A stretch of DNA of 64,000 nucleotides from Hymenobacter aerilatus (GTDB lineage: Bacteria; Bacteroidota; Bacteroidia; Cytophagales; Hymenobacteraceae), in contig NZ_CP095053.1 of assembly GCF_022921095.1 (NCBI RefSeq), positions 310,001 through 374,000 of the forward strand. Direction: 5' to 3'. The first letter of the stretch is position 1. Each line of letters starts with the position of its first letter. The notes beneath the pieces are model-generated. The model was not told where the DNA came from. It saw only the letters and a list, made by a program, of their open reading frames with translations, and did not search any database. Shown in pieces: positions 1 to 8,665 of the stretch. The position numbers and the translations under genes were made by a program.

Positions 1-585
1 GCGGAACTGCGTGCCTGCAGCGCGTCGTAGGGTAGGGGCCAGCAGGCGCAGCGTGGTAGAGTCCGAAGGGAGGGCGTTGCCGAGCGTATCCTGGGCCAAG
101 AAATCGCGGGTGCTGAAGTGCAGCGTGTCGCGCAGACCCCGCGAAAAGTCGCTGGCCGCAATAAAGACGGTGTTGCCGCGGGCCACGTAGCGCAGCAGCG
201 TGTGCAGATCGGGACGGCTGACGTTGAATTCGGAGTTGATAAATACGTACTGGCCGCGCTCGGCCATCGGCAGCGCCGCCGTATCTACTTTCAGCTCTTC
301 TTCCAGCTCGGCGGCTTCTTGCTCGTCGGGGTCTGCCTCGCTGGCCTCAGCGGGGTCGGCATAGCCGTCAGCTAGCTCGTTGTAGATGGGCAGGCGCACG
401 GGCTGCACACGCGCGTCAAGCACCTCGGGTAGGGTTTGGAAGAGCACATAGGTGCCGTACGGGATTTTATCCTGGTTGCGAAAGGTAGGCGTCCAGTTGA
501 TGGGCTTGGGTCGATAATACTCCAGCGCCACGTAGCCCACGAAGAGCGCCACAAGTCCCAGCAGATACCAGCGAAAGGTTGTCAT
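1..585 (-). CDS. DUF4350 domain-containing membrane protein (3' end outside window)
   Basis: The gene starts with ATG at 585 and runs off the left edge, so only the first 195 residues are visible. One transmembrane segment lies at about residues 4-22, followed by a soluble region whose sequence (GTYVLFQTLPE, then a YVFINSEF and DLHTLLRYVARGN stretch) fits the DUF4350 family. DUF4350 proteins are membrane-anchored, with an extracytoplasmic domain of unknown function. The start lies 14 bp after the stop of the DUF4129 gene, so the two are almost certainly co-transcribed. In Bacteroidota and Actinobacteria this pairing commonly goes with MoxR ATPase and DUF58 genes, which would lie left of the window. 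The family is fairly secure; the function is unknown. Confidence 0.75.
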   Translation of the reverse strand, partial: MTTFRWYLLGLVALFVGYVALEYYRPKPINWTPTFRNQDKIPYGTYVLFQTLPEVLDARVQPVRLPIYNELADGYADPAEASEADPDEQEAAELEEELKVDTAALPMAERGQYVFINSEFNVSRPDLHTLLRYVARGNTVFIAASDFSRGLRDTLHFSTRDFLAQDTLGNALPSDSTTLRLLAPTLRRAAGTQFR

Positions 586-599
586 GAGCGGTTGTAGCG

Positions 600-1313
600 T
601 TAGGCGGCGCGTCGGTTAGTGAGCTGGGCCAGTAGGGCCTGCCGACTGGCGTGGGTATGGGCGTAGTGCTCGGGCGTGAGTGTCAGCTCGCCGTACCACA
701 CGTACTCAAACTGCCTGGATACCTCCGAGAAGGCCGTGCGTAAAGGACCAGCCGGCAACTCGCGCTCGTAGGCGAGGTTGGTTTTATCGGGTTGCCATTC
801 CAGATGGCCAGCGTCGGTGAGTTGCTTGAGGGCTTGCAGGTAGCCCAGGCGTACGGCCAAGCGGTAGTTGCCGGCGGCCTCGGCCTCGGCCAGCAGGGTA
901 GGGAAGTCTAGGGCGTGAATGTCTTCGGCCTCGGTATCGTAGGCTAGGGCGGCGCGGCGCGGGTTGCGGCCGAAGGCACCGGTAATGTCTACCTGCAAGA
1001 GTTTCAGAATCACAAAGACCAAAGCGCCCAGAAACAGGGCATAAAACACGTAGCGCCAGAACCCGTGGTAGCTGCGACTGCTCAGCCACTCGCCCACGCG
1101 CTGCCACACCCGCGCCCAAAACAGGTCCCACGGACTCATTTCGCTGCGTACCTCCACATACTGAAAATCCCGCTGCCCACGGAAGTCCCGTAGCTGCTCG
1201 GGGTCGGGTCGGCGCAGGCGCACGGGGGGTAGGGAAGTCGTAGTGAGGGTAGGGGGCGGGGTAGGAGCCGCACTGGCCGGCAGGCCACTCAGAAGCAAGA
1301 GCATCAGCAGCAT
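600..1313 (-). CDS. DUF4129 domain-containing protein
   Basis: About 237 residues from the ATG at 1313. A longer reading from a TTG at 1382 is possible, but the ATG gives a clean start into a hydrophobic signal segment (MLLMLLLLSG). A second membrane segment lies at about residues 85-107. The C-terminal part (about 136-209, containing LAVRLGYLQALKQL and a Trp/Tyr-rich end) matches DUF4129. That domain is found in membrane proteins linked to MoxR/DUF58 loci, sometimes fused to transglutaminases. It is tightly coupled to the downstream DUF4350 gene. No enzymatic motif is visible. The family is well supported; the function is unknown. Confidence 0.75.
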   Translation of the reverse strand: MLLMLLLLSGLPASAAPTPPPTLTTTSLPPVRLRRPDPEQLRDFRGQRDFQYVEVRSEMSPWDLFWARVWQRVGEWLSSRSYHGFWRYVFYALFLGALVFVILKLLQVDITGAFGRNPRRAALAYDTEAEDIHALDFPTLLAEAEAAGNYRLAVRLGYLQALKQLTDAGHLEWQPDKTNLAYERELPAGPLRTAFSEVSRQFEYVWYGELTLTPEHYAHTHASRQALLAQLTNRRAA

Positions 1314-1448
1314 CCTACCCCATCGAATCCAGAAAGAAGCCAAAGCAGATGCTGGTTTATTTGAAAAGTATTTGAGTTGCAAGTCGTGAGTTGTGTGCGG
1401 AGCCGCGTAAGGGCACCCTGAGTTATTCCTGCACCGCTAACTAACAAC

Positions 1449-2366
1449 TCAATACTCGCCTTCCTCATCAGGCCGGTAGGCGGCAGATGAAACTGTGGTA
1501 GCAGGCTGCTGCCCAATGCTGTCGACTAGGTGGCGCATGCCTACTCCATCTTTGCGTTCTACTAGGTTGAAGTATTGAAACAAGATGGCCAGCATGGTAG
1601 GGGTGTAGAGCAGCACCTGTCCTATCGTAGCGAATACCTGCGTGGCGATGGCCAGCATTTCTTCGCCGGGAATGGGAATGTGCGCCATCTTCAGTCCCAT
1701 CAGCAAGTAGGTAGGAATTTGAAAGATAAATCCCGCGAAGCTCTGAATTATCCACATAATGAACAGAAGGCCGAAGGTAGACCACCAATGCCCGCTCACC
1801 AGCTCGAAGCAACGGCTGAAGTTCTTGCTAAACCCATTGCGCTCCATAATCATCACGGCGAAGAACAAAGACAGCGCCACCGCTAAATACACGCCCGGAA
1901 AGAATAAAAAGACAAAGCCGAGACCCGTCAGGACGGTCAAGATAATGCCCGACAGTAGGATCCACCACACCGAGGAGCGCACCTGAGACCACACGAGAGC
2001 CGGCGTTACTTCCTCATCGGCGGGTAGGGTCATGCGCAGGCGCACGTACTCGTAGAGGGTAGCTGTGAGCAGCAAGTAGGTGAGGAGCGCCCCGCCTACC
2101 CCGGTCATGAAAGCCAGGCCACTGCTCACGGAACCAAACGCACCGGAAGCCAAACCACGGCGGCCTTGCCCAAGCAAGCTGAAAACGCCAGCCTGCCCGA
2201 TACCCATGCCAATACCGCTAAGCAGGGCCACAGGCAGCACTAGATAGAGTAGCACCCGGGTCAACGGCCTACCCTGGGCTTGAATAAAGGCAAACGTGGC
2301 GTTGATTTTCTGCCCGAAATCTCGCTCCTGACGGTAGTCTAATTCGTGCGTAAACGTATGGCGCAT
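1449..2366 (-). CDS. multi-pass membrane protein of unknown function
   Basis: About 305 residues, starting at the ATG at 2366 (MRHTFTHELDY). An in-frame extension to 2432 would overlap the SpoIIM gene and looks spurious. At least five hydrophobic segments are visible, including VLLYLVLPVALLSGIGMG near the N-terminus and a long one around WWILLSGIILTVL. The overall look recalls membrane domains of glycerophosphodiester phosphodiesterase-type proteins, but I see no catalytic residues. It sits between the SpoIIM-family and DUF4129 genes on the same strand, so it is probably part of that membrane operon. I do not recognise a named family with confidence. Confidence 0.65.
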   Translation of the reverse strand: MRHTFTHELDYRQERDFGQKINATFAFIQAQGRPLTRVLLYLVLPVALLSGIGMGIGQAGVFSLLGQGRRGLASGAFGSVSSGLAFMTGVGGALLTYLLLTATLYEYVRLRMTLPADEEVTPALVWSQVRSSVWWILLSGIILTVLTGLGFVFLFFPGVYLAVALSLFFAVMIMERNGFSKNFSRCFELVSGHWWSTFGLLFIMWIIQSFAGFIFQIPTYLLMGLKMAHIPIPGEEMLAIATQVFATIGQVLLYTPTMLAILFQYFNLVERKDGVGMRHLVDSIGQQPATTVSSAAYRPDEEGEY

Positions 2367-2385
2367 AGAATAAAAAATGAGTGTC

Positions 2386-3336
2386 TTACAGATGGTTGGC
2401 GCGACGCAGCACCAGCCGCGGGTACACCACAAAGTACCAGAGAATAAAGGCTGCCGACGTGCCTATAATCAGCAGACTAAGCGCCAGGGGCATTTCGGTA
2501 TGGCGCGTCACGAAGCCTTCTAAGAAGCCGGCTACCACAAAAATGGGCACCAGACCTATGGCAATCTTCACCCCGTCGCGGGCCGACTGTCGAAAGGCGA
2601 CGGCGCGGGAGTAGGTGCCCGGAAACAGAAAGCCCCGCGCCATCACCAGCCCTGCGCCGCCGGCCAGCACAATGGCCGATATTTCCAGCGTGCCATGTAT
2701 CCAGATGGTGAGCACCGAGGGTAGGAGCACACCTTTTTGGTAGAAGAAATACTGGAAAGACCCCAGCATCACGCCGTTGTGGAATAGCAGATACACAGTG
2801 CCCAGCCCTGCCGTAATGCCGGCGGCAAACGTCATGAGCGCCACCCGAATGTTGTTGACGGTGATAAACAGAAACATCGGGGTTTCGTCTTCGCCTTTAT
2901 ACACGGCCATGGGGTCGCCTTTGGCAATGTTGGCCAGGGTCTGGTTCACGTAGCCGTCGCCGAGCACCACGCGCACAAACGTGTCGTCGTAGGCAGCAGA
3001 CAGAGCACCCAGCGACGTGAACAGCAGAAACAGCAGCAACGCCGTGAGCAAGGTGCCGTGGTGGCGGGCTACTACTAGGGGCAACTCCTCGGCCCAAAAC
3101 TGCCGAAACCGCCCTGTACGCTCGGTTTTGTTTTTGTACAGCGCCTGGTGCAGCTTGCTGGTGAGGGCGTTCAGGTACTGCGTGGTAGGGGAGTCGGGGT
3201 AGAAGGTTTGGGCAAAAGCCAAGTCGTCGGTGAGGGCCACGAAGCGCGCCGCCAGCTCATCGGGACCGGCGGGAGGCTGTAGTTCGTACTGCCGCCAACG
3301 CTCCTCATTTTGCCGCAAAAAAATAGCTTCCCGCAT
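2386..3336 (-). CDS. stage II sporulation protein M (SpoIIM) family membrane protein
   Basis: About 316 residues from the ATG at 3336 (MREAIFLRQNEERW); the longer frame to 3399 adds an unlikely extension. The N-terminal third is soluble with conserved Trp/Arg residues. It is followed by four to five membrane helices, with the family-typical stretch around IWIHGTLEISAIVLAGGAG (a conserved His-Gly-Thr-x-Glu motif). In non-sporulating bacteria SpoIIM-family proteins almost always sit next to RDD-family genes, as here, where the RDD gene is divergent at 3532. It is 19 bp upstream of the next membrane gene. The family is secure, but its role outside sporulation is not established. Confidence 0.85.
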   Translation of the reverse strand: MREAIFLRQNEERWRQYELQPPAGPDELAARFVALTDDLAFAQTFYPDSPTTQYLNALTSKLHQALYKNKTERTGRFRQFWAEELPLVVARHHGTLLTALLLFLLFTSLGALSAAYDDTFVRVVLGDGYVNQTLANIAKGDPMAVYKGEDETPMFLFITVNNIRVALMTFAAGITAGLGTVYLLFHNGVMLGSFQYFFYQKGVLLPSVLTIWIHGTLEISAIVLAGGAGLVMARGFLFPGTYSRAVAFRQSARDGVKIAIGLVPIFVVAGFLEGFVTRHTEMPLALSLLIIGTSAAFILWYFVVYPRLVLRRANHL

Positions 3337-3531
3337 TATATTTCGACTAGTTATACCAGAGAAAGAACCTTTTTCGGGCCGAAACGTGGCAGCAGTCAAT
3401 TACATCTGCGTTTCGGCCTATTCCAGAGGTATTTCCCGTTCTAATGTCCAACCAAAATCTGCGGTACGCAACCCGGGTTCTATAAAAATTTGCCGTACTA
3501 ATAGCCGGCGGTATTCTTCTTCTACTTGTAT
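3337..3531. promoter_or_regulatory. divergent intergenic region between SpoIIM and RDD genes
   Basis: These 195 bp separate two divergently read genes and must hold promoters for both. The right part is AT-rich, but I could not pick out a convincing TTTG / TANNTTTG pair, so no exact element is called. Confidence 0.4.
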
Positions 3532-4245
3532 ATGAGTACGATTCGCATCCATACCACCCAAAACGTAACGCTGGAGTACGAAATAGCCAGTGTGGGCGAC
3601 CGGATAGTGGCAGCCCTGCTGGATTATCTGCTGTATGGCGTGTGGGTGCTGCTGTGGGTAGTGCTGGCCGCGCAGCTAAACCTCAACCCTGGACCCATTG
3701 GCATTTTTCTGCTGATACTCCCCACACTGCTCTATTTCCCGGCTTGCGAGCTATTCTTCAATGGCCAGAGCCTGGGCAAAAAAGCCCGCCACATTCGGGT
3801 GGTGCGGCTGGATGGCACGCCCGCTGGCCTCGGCGACTACCTACTGCGGTGGCTGCTGCGTCCCATCGAGATTGTGGCGTTTTCAGGAGCCATAGCGTTG
3901 CTTACTATTATTATCAACGGCCGTGGCCAGCGCCTCGGCGACCTAGCAGCCGGCACTACTGTGGTTAGCCTACGCCCCCGGGCCCAGCACGCCACCCCAG
4001 CCGCCTACCTCCCCGATACCAACTACCAAGTGGTATTCCCGCAAGCCGCTCAACTCTCCGACCACGACATAGCCCTGATTCGGCGGTTGCTGCAACAGGG
4101 TTTGCAGCGCAACAACTACTTGCTGCTGCACGAAGTGGCCAACAAAGTGAAAACCCTCACCACGATCCGCACCGACCTCCCCGACGAAACGTTCCTGCAA
4201 ACCGTCCTCCGCGACCACACGCATTTGGTGAGTGCGGGAGGGTAA
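3532..4245 (+). CDS. RDD family membrane protein
   Basis: About 237 residues from the ATG at 3532; an upstream in-frame start two codons earlier is less likely. The name-giving Arg and Asp residues appear in ASVGDRIVAALLDYLLYG near residues 20-40. Three hydrophobic segments follow in the first 150 residues, including LLRWLLRPIEIVAF and the conserved GQRLGDLAAGTTVV ending, typical of RDD domains. The last 80 residues are soluble and helical. RDD proteins are implicated in transport in a few species, but this one is not assignable. Divergence from the SpoIIM-family gene is a common Bacteroidota arrangement. Confidence 0.85.
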   Translation: MSTIRIHTTQNVTLEYEIASVGDRIVAALLDYLLYGVWVLLWVVLAAQLNLNPGPIGIFLLILPTLLYFPACELFFNGQSLGKKARHIRVVRLDGTPAGLGDYLLRWLLRPIEIVAFSGAIALLTIIINGRGQRLGDLAAGTTVVSLRPRAQHATPAAYLPDTNYQVVFPQAAQLSDHDIALIRRLLQQGLQRNNYLLLHEVANKVKTLTTIRTDLPDETFLQTVLRDHTHLVSAGG

Positions 4246-4273
4246 GCTGTAGGGTAGGAGGGTGTGGGGATGT

Positions 4274-4419
4274 GAGGGTAGGAAGTGAAACGATCTGTCA
4301 TCCTGAGCGCAGCGAAGGACCTTCTCACGATAGAACGACAAGCGCAACAACGACTCGTTCTGCGGGCATAAGGTCCTTCGCGCTGCTCAGGATGACAGAT
4401 CGTTTCACTTCCTACCCTC
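4274..4419. repeat. dispersed hairpin element, family A copy 1
   Basis: Long inverted repeat. The left arm contains TGTCATCCTGAGC followed by GAAGGACCTT, and the right arm is its complement. Here the arms extend outward into an extra matched stretch (GGTAGGAAGTGAAACGAT). The loop carries AACAACGACTCGTTC, shared with other copies. It lies in the space between convergent genes. Confidence 0.85.
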
Positions 4420-4426
4420 CTACCCT

Positions 4427-4463
4427 AAAAAAACAGCCGCCCGGAAAGTCCGAGCGGCTGTTT
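4427..4463 (-). terminator. rho-independent terminator of the GNAT-nitrilase gene
   Basis: Ten-bp stem (AAACAGCCGC at 4431-4440 with its complement at 4454-4463). Read on the minus strand it is followed by a run of seven T. It lies about 60 bp beyond the stop of the gene ending at 4526. Confidence 0.85.
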
Positions 4464-4525
4464 GGTATAGTGCACACGCTAAAAGATACGAAAGAACTTG
4501 CTAAAACGGTTTTGCTGAGAGGAAT

Positions 4526-6229
4526 CTACTCCGCCGAAGCCTTGCGACGGCTTGTTTTCGGGGCACGTTCGGCGCCCATTTCCAGTAGCTCGTCGGCGCG
4601 CTCGTTCTTACCTACCCAGCTCACCGAGTAGAGGTCCTTGCGCCGGTCGCGCAGGTTGCGCACGGCCCCGCTGGTATTCAGGTCTTTCAGCAAGTCCAGG
4701 TCGAGGTCGGCAATCAGAGTCATCTCCGTATTGGGCGTGGCCTCGGCTACAATGGCATCGTGGGGGAAGGCAAAGTCCGAGGGGCTAAACACAGCGCTTT
4801 GCGAGTACTGAATGTCCATGTTCTCGACGCGGGGCAGATTGCCCACCGAGCCGGTAATGGCTACGTAGCATTCGTTTTCGATGGCGCGGGCCTGGGCGCA
4901 AAGCCGCACGCGCTGGTAAGCGTTCTTGGTATCGGTCCAGAAAGGCACGAACAGAATTTTCATGCCTTCGTCGCTCAGCATGCGGGCTAGCTCCGGAAAC
5001 TCCGCGTCGTAGCAAATCAGGATGCCGATTTTACCAAAGTCCGTATCAAAGCATTTCAGCTTGTCGCCACCGCGCATGCCCCAATAGCTGGCTTCGTCGG
5101 GCGTTACGTGCAGCTTGTACTGCTCGTCCACGGTACCATCGCGGCGGCACAAGTAGCTAACGTTGTAAAGTTTGCCGTCTTCGTAGAGCGGCATGGAGCC
5201 GGCAATCACATTGATGTTATAGCTCACAGCCAACTCCATCATCTTGGTTTTGATGGGCTCCGTGTAGGCCGCCATCGAGCGAATGGCCACCGATGGCGAC
5301 TCCTCGTTGGTGAGGGCCATCATGGGCGCGTTGAAGAACTCCGGGAATAGCACACAGTCGGCCTTGTAGCCCGATACGGTATCCACGAAAAACTCCATTT
5401 GCTGGAAGAAATCCTCCAGGTTTTGCGTGGCGCGCATCTGCCACTGCACAATGCCAATGCGCACGTTCGACTTCTGGTTACCAATCAGCTTATCGGTTTC
5501 CTCATCGTAGTACACGTTAATCCACTCCAGCAGCGTGGCGTAAGCTTTGCTCTCGGAGTCGTAGGGTAGATAGCCCCGGATGAGCTTGCGTACGTAAAAA
5601 TCGTTGGCGAGCTGGAAGGTGAGAATGGGGTCGGTCAGCTCCTTGTTACGCACCATTTCCACGTACTTAGCCGGGGTCATTTCGTTGGCGTAGGTAGCGT
5701 AGCCGGGAATTCGGCCGCCGGCCACCATGGCGCGCAGGTTCAGGTTTTCGCAGAGCTCTTTGCGGGCATCGTAGAGACGGCGCCCCAGGCGGAGCGAGCG
5801 GTACTCGGGGTCCACAAACACGTCCACGCCGTAGAGGGTGTCGCCGTTGGCGTCGTGGGTGTCAAACTTGCCATTGCCCGTAATTTTGGCGTAGGTGTGC
5901 TTGTCGCCGAACTTGCTGTATTCCACGATGATAGCCAGCGCGGCGGCCACTACCTGGCCGTTGTCTTCAATACAGATCTGCCCTTCCGGAAATTTCTTCA
6001 GCAGGTTGTTGTACTCGTCCTGGGCCCAGGCACCTTCCATATTGGAATACACCTTGTCCATGATTTCTTTCACGGCTTTGAAGTCGCCGCGCTTCAGGGT
6101 GCGCAATACCAGCTTGTGGGCCGGCGTGGCGTCGTGGTTTAGTAGCTCGGGAGCGGCGGGCATGCCGGGTAGGGTTTGCTTTTTAGCGTGGCCGCCGCTG
6201 GTTTTCGTGTTAGGACTTGTTGCGGGCAT
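4526..6229 (-). CDS. fusion protein: GNAT acetyltransferase + carbon-nitrogen hydrolase (nitrilase superfamily)
   Basis: About 567 residues from the ATG at 6229 (a TTG two codons upstream is the alternative). Residues about 40-225 form a GNAT domain, with the acetyl-CoA loop near YRSLRLGRRLY. Residues about 255-545 form a nitrilase-fold hydrolase whose catalytic triad can be read: Glu297 in LFPEFF, Lys372 in YKLHVTP and Cys406 in LICYDAEFPE. The same two-domain protein is widespread in Bacteroidota and other phyla. The substrate is not known; an amide or a small acylated amine is plausible. It has its own terminator, so it is probably monocistronic. Both domain calls are secure; the physiological reaction is unknown. 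Confidence 0.9.
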   Translation of the reverse strand: MPATSPNTKTSGGHAKKQTLPGMPAAPELLNHDATPAHKLVLRTLKRGDFKAVKEIMDKVYSNMEGAWAQDEYNNLLKKFPEGQICIEDNGQVVAAALAIIVEYSKFGDKHTYAKITGNGKFDTHDANGDTLYGVDVFVDPEYRSLRLGRRLYDARKELCENLNLRAMVAGGRIPGYATYANEMTPAKYVEMVRNKELTDPILTFQLANDFYVRKLIRGYLPYDSESKAYATLLEWINVYYDEETDKLIGNQKSNVRIGIVQWQMRATQNLEDFFQQMEFFVDTVSGYKADCVLFPEFFNAPMMALTNEESPSVAIRSMAAYTEPIKTKMMELAVSYNINVIAGSMPLYEDGKLYNVSYLCRRDGTVDEQYKLHVTPDEASYWGMRGGDKLKCFDTDFGKIGILICYDAEFPELARMLSDEGMKILFVPFWTDTKNAYQRVRLCAQARAIENECYVAITGSVGNLPRVENMDIQYSQSAVFSPSDFAFPHDAIVAEATPNTEMTLIADLDLDLLKDLNTSGAVRNLRDRRKDLYSVSWVGKNERADELLEMGAERAPKTSRRKASAE

Positions 6230-6429
6230 ATACAAAAGAAGGTTGAATTGCAGGAATATAGCGCAGTATGAATACTGCTTGCTTGGGTACGCCTACGTAG
6301 AAACCGGCGTAGTTGATGTTAAAACTACGGATACAGTCAGACAGGAAGCAACCAGTAGGCGCACAGTATTCTACAACCTCCTACCCCGCGGATTCGTTTC
6401 GACAACCATACTCCTTATCCTAATCCCCG

Positions 6430-6669
6430 ATGCCAATGTCTACTCCTCGCCTTGCTTTGCTGGGGCTACTGGCCGCCGCTGCTAGCCTCAGCGCCTGCAA
6501 CTCCACCCCCGCCGACTCTACCACGGCCGCCAATGCCGATGTGGTAGTGCATCAGGATACCACCCAGCGCGACACCGTGCCCACCATGCCCGCCGCGGTG
6601 CCCTCCACCGAATACACGGCCCCCAACACCGTCGTGACCGAATCGGCCGACAGCTTGCATAAGAAGTAA
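6430..6669 (+). CDS. small lipoprotein, unknown function
   Basis: 79 residues, with an alternative start at 6436. The N-terminus is a classic lipoprotein signal: a hydrophobic stretch LALLGLLAAAASLSAC ending in a lipobox Cys near residue 24. The mature part is short, Thr/Ala-rich and low complexity, ending in Lys-Lys. I recognise no domain. It stands alone between the GNAT-nitrilase gene (divergent) and a hairpin element immediately downstream. Confidence 0.6.
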   Translation: MPMSTPRLALLGLLAAAASLSACNSTPADSTTAANADVVVHQDTTQRDTVPTMPAAVPSTEYTAPNTVVTESADSLHKK

Positions 6670-6688
6670 CGTAGGGGCGGTCAAATAG

Positions 6689-6785
6689 AACGTCATTCTG
6701 AGCTTGTCGAGGAATCTCGCGTGCTGACGGTGGATACTATCTTTCATCAGCACGCGAGATTCCTCAACAAGCTCAGAATGACGTT
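6689..6785. repeat. dispersed hairpin element, variant C
   Basis: Inverted repeat with arms starting AACGTCATTCTGAGC and continuing into GAGGAATCTCGCGTGCTGA; the right arm is nearly the exact complement. It is the same superfamily as the GTCATCCTGAGC elements but with a different inner arm (GAGGAATCTC rather than GAAGGACCTT). It lies between convergent genes. Confidence 0.85.
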
Positions 6786-6811
6786 TTGGTATCATCCCAA
6801 TAACTCCTACC

Positions 6812-7468
6812 TCACAGCTGCATCTCTGGCACATCACCCTTGGGTATCACCAGGCGGCCGGCTGTAGCAGCCTGTATTTGTTCTACGGATACGCCCGGTG
6901 CCCGCTCGCGCAGCACAAAACCGTCAGGCGTCACGTCGAGCACAGCTAGCTCCGTTACGATTTTCCTGACGCAGCGCACGCCCGTGAGGGGTAGGGTGCA
7001 GGCAGGGAGGAGCTTGCTGCTGCCGTCGCGAGCGGTGTGCTGCATGGCCACGATGATGTTGCGGGCCGAAGCTACCAGGTCCATGGCGCCGCCCATGCCT
7101 TTCACCATCTTGCCGGGTATCTTCCAGTTGGAAATGTCGCCGGTTTCGGATACCTCCATGGCACCCAAAATCGTCAGGTCCACGTGCTCGCCCCGGATCA
7201 TCGCAAACGAATCGGCCGAGCTGAAAATGCTGGAGCCGGGTAGCGTGGTCACGGTTTGCTTGCCGGCGTTGATAAGATCGGGGTCTACTTCGGCCTCCGT
7301 CGGAAACGGCCCCATGCCCAGCAGCCCGTTTTCGGATTGCAGCTCCACATTGATACCTTCAGGAATATAGTTGGCCACCAGGGTAGGGATGCCAATACCG
7401 AGGTTGACATAGTAGCCATCGCGCAGCTCCTGAGCAATGCGTTGGGCGATTTGGGTTTTTTCTAACAT
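6812..7468 (-). CDS. scoB: 3-oxoacid CoA-transferase subunit B
   Basis: 218 residues, the usual length for the B subunit. It carries the glycine-rich start [13 protein letters not shown] and the catalytic glutamate in QSENGLLG (Glu46), which forms the glutamyl-CoA thioester. It pairs with ScoA (7940-8635) to move CoA from succinyl-CoA to acetoacetate or a related 3-oxoacid in the cytoplasm. In most genomes scoA and scoB are adjacent or overlap; here 471 bp carrying a GxxExxY gene separate them. The start is the ATG at 7468, directly beside one arm of the inverted repeat. Identification is secure; the exact acid substrate is not proven. Confidence 0.92.
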   Translation of the reverse strand: MLEKTQIAQRIAQELRDGYYVNLGIGIPTLVANYIPEGINVELQSENGLLGMGPFPTEAEVDPDLINAGKQTVTTLPGSSIFSSADSFAMIRGEHVDLTILGAMEVSETGDISNWKIPGKMVKGMGGAMDLVASARNIIVAMQHTARDGSSKLLPACTLPLTGVRCVRKIVTELAVLDVTPDGFVLRERAPGVSVEQIQAATAGRLVIPKGDVPEMQL

Positions 7469-7471
7469 GGT

Positions 7472-7940
7472 TTTTTTCGCGCGGAGCGCGCAGAGTTTTA
7501 GGGCGTCTGTCTTTATAGGCCGTTTACCAGGCGGGAGAGCTGGGAGCGGAGCAGCGCCGTGTTGAAATTCATGAGTAGACCGAGCTTGTAATAGGCGAGT
7601 TTCAGGTAGGTTAATAGCTGCTTGTGATGCACGGGCAGCAGCGTTTCAATGGATTTTAACTCGACTACTACTTTGTTTTCCACCAATAAGTCAAGTCGAA
7701 AGCCCAAATCCAGCTTTACCTCATCATAGATGACGGGAATGGGTTTCTGAGTTTCTACATGCAGTCCGTACTTACGCAGCTCATACGCCAAAACGGCTTC
7801 ATACACCGATTCCAACAACCCCGGCCCTAAAGCAGTGTGCACCTTGAAAGCCGCACCAATCACGCGGTCAGAAATTTGATTCTCGTGCATATGTTTTCCA
7901 GACAGACGCCCCAAAACTCTGCGTACTCCGCGCGAAAAAT
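7472..7940. mobile_element. putative mobile cassette: 41-bp inverted repeats flanking a GxxExxY gene
   Basis: The left arm (7472-7512) and the right arm (7900-7940, reverse-complemented) match at 37 of 41 positions, sharing CGCGCGGAG, CGCAGAGTTTT and GGGCGTCTGTCT. The arms sit directly outside the GxxExxY reading frame. The outer edges touch the scoA stop codon on one side and lie 3 bp from the scoB start on the other. A normally contiguous operon is thus interrupted by a repeat-bounded single gene without breaking either neighbour. No transposase is present and no clear target duplication can be read. Confidence 0.65.
7513..7890 (-). CDS. GxxExxY protein (PD-(D/E)xK-like, PDDEXK_3 family)
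   Basis: 125 residues from the ATG at 7890; the longer frame to 8007 would overlap scoA and is rejected. The motif that names the family is intact: Gly24-x-x-Glu27-x-x-Tyr30. A nuclease-like core follows with Asp67 and Glu77-x-Lys79 (RLDLLV...VELKS), fitting the PD-(D/E)xK fold. Family members are common in Bacteroidota and Planctomycetes, and their role is not established. It is inserted between scoA and scoB and bounded by inverted repeats, so its presence here looks acquired. The family is secure; nuclease activity is an inference from the motif. Confidence 0.9.
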   Translation of the reverse strand: MHENQISDRVIGAAFKVHTALGPGLLESVYEAVLAYELRKYGLHVETQKPIPVIYDEVKLDLGFRLDLLVENKVVVELKSIETLLPVHHKQLLTYLKLAYYKLGLLMNFNTALLRSQLSRLVNGL

Positions 7941-8635
7941 TAACGCCGCACCGTACGCTGCTCAATTCGCTTCTCGTACTCCCTACCCTCAAAAATGCGC
8001 TGCACAAAAATGCCGGGGGTGTGGATGTGGTTAGGGTCTAGTTCGCCGGCTGGTACCAGCTCCTCCACCTCGGCCACCGTTATTTTGCCAGCGGTAGCCA
8101 TCATGGGGTTGAAGTTGCGGGCCGTGCCTTTGTAGATGAGGTTGCCAGCCGTGTCGCCGCGCCAGGCTTTCACGAGGGCAAAATCGGCGTGCAGGGCGGT
8201 TTCCAGCAGATACATCTTGCCATTGAACTCGCGGCTCTCTTTGCCTTCGCCTACCTCCGTACCGTAGCCAGCAGGCGTATAAAAGGCCGGAATACCCGCG
8301 CCGCCCGCCCGCACGCGTTCGGCCAGCGTGCCCTGCGGAATCAGCTCCACTTCCAGCTCTCCACTCAGCAACTGTCGCTCAAATTCAGCGTTTTCGCCCA
8401 CATAGCTGGAAATCATCTTGCGCACTTGCCGGGTTTGCAGCAGTAGCCCAATGCCAAAATCATCGACGCCCGCGTTGTTGCTGATGCACGTCAGCTCCCG
8501 CACGCCCCGGCGCAGAATTTCCTGAATGGCATTTTCGGGGATGCCGCACAGGCCGAAGCCGCCCAGCATCAGGGTCATGCCATCAGTGAGGCCCGCCAGC
8601 GCCGCCTGGGCATCGGGTACTACTTTGTTGATCAT
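7940..8635 (-). CDS. scoA: 3-oxoacid CoA-transferase subunit A
   Basis: 231 residues from the ATG at 8635. It shows the subunit A hallmark [10 protein letters not shown] near residues 24-34 and a normal C-terminus ([10 protein letters not shown]). It binds CoA and partners with ScoB in ketone-body or 3-oxoacid activation. The stop codon abuts the right arm of the 41-bp inverted repeat, so the inserted GxxExxY cassette did not truncate the protein. Co-transcription with scoB now has to pass through the inserted gene. Identification is secure. Confidence 0.92.
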   Translation of the reverse strand: MINKVVPDAQAALAGLTDGMTLMLGGFGLCGIPENAIQEILRRGVRELTCISNNAGVDDFGIGLLLQTRQVRKMISSYVGENAEFERQLLSGELEVELIPQGTLAERVRAGGAGIPAFYTPAGYGTEVGEGKESREFNGKMYLLETALHADFALVKAWRGDTAGNLIYKGTARNFNPMMATAGKITVAEVEELVPAGELDPNHIHTPGIFVQRIFEGREYEKRIEQRTVRR

Positions 8636-8665
8636 GGGTGGGGGTAGAGTGGGTGGACGGGTAAG

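Noticed and set aside
4274-4419. Dispersed hairpins read as transcription terminators
   Set aside because: Several lie next to a separate genuine terminator with a T-run (e.g. 4427-4463, 29416-29444, 45026-45074), occur between divergent genes where no terminator is needed, and share loops, so repeat element is the better call. Some may still stop transcription.
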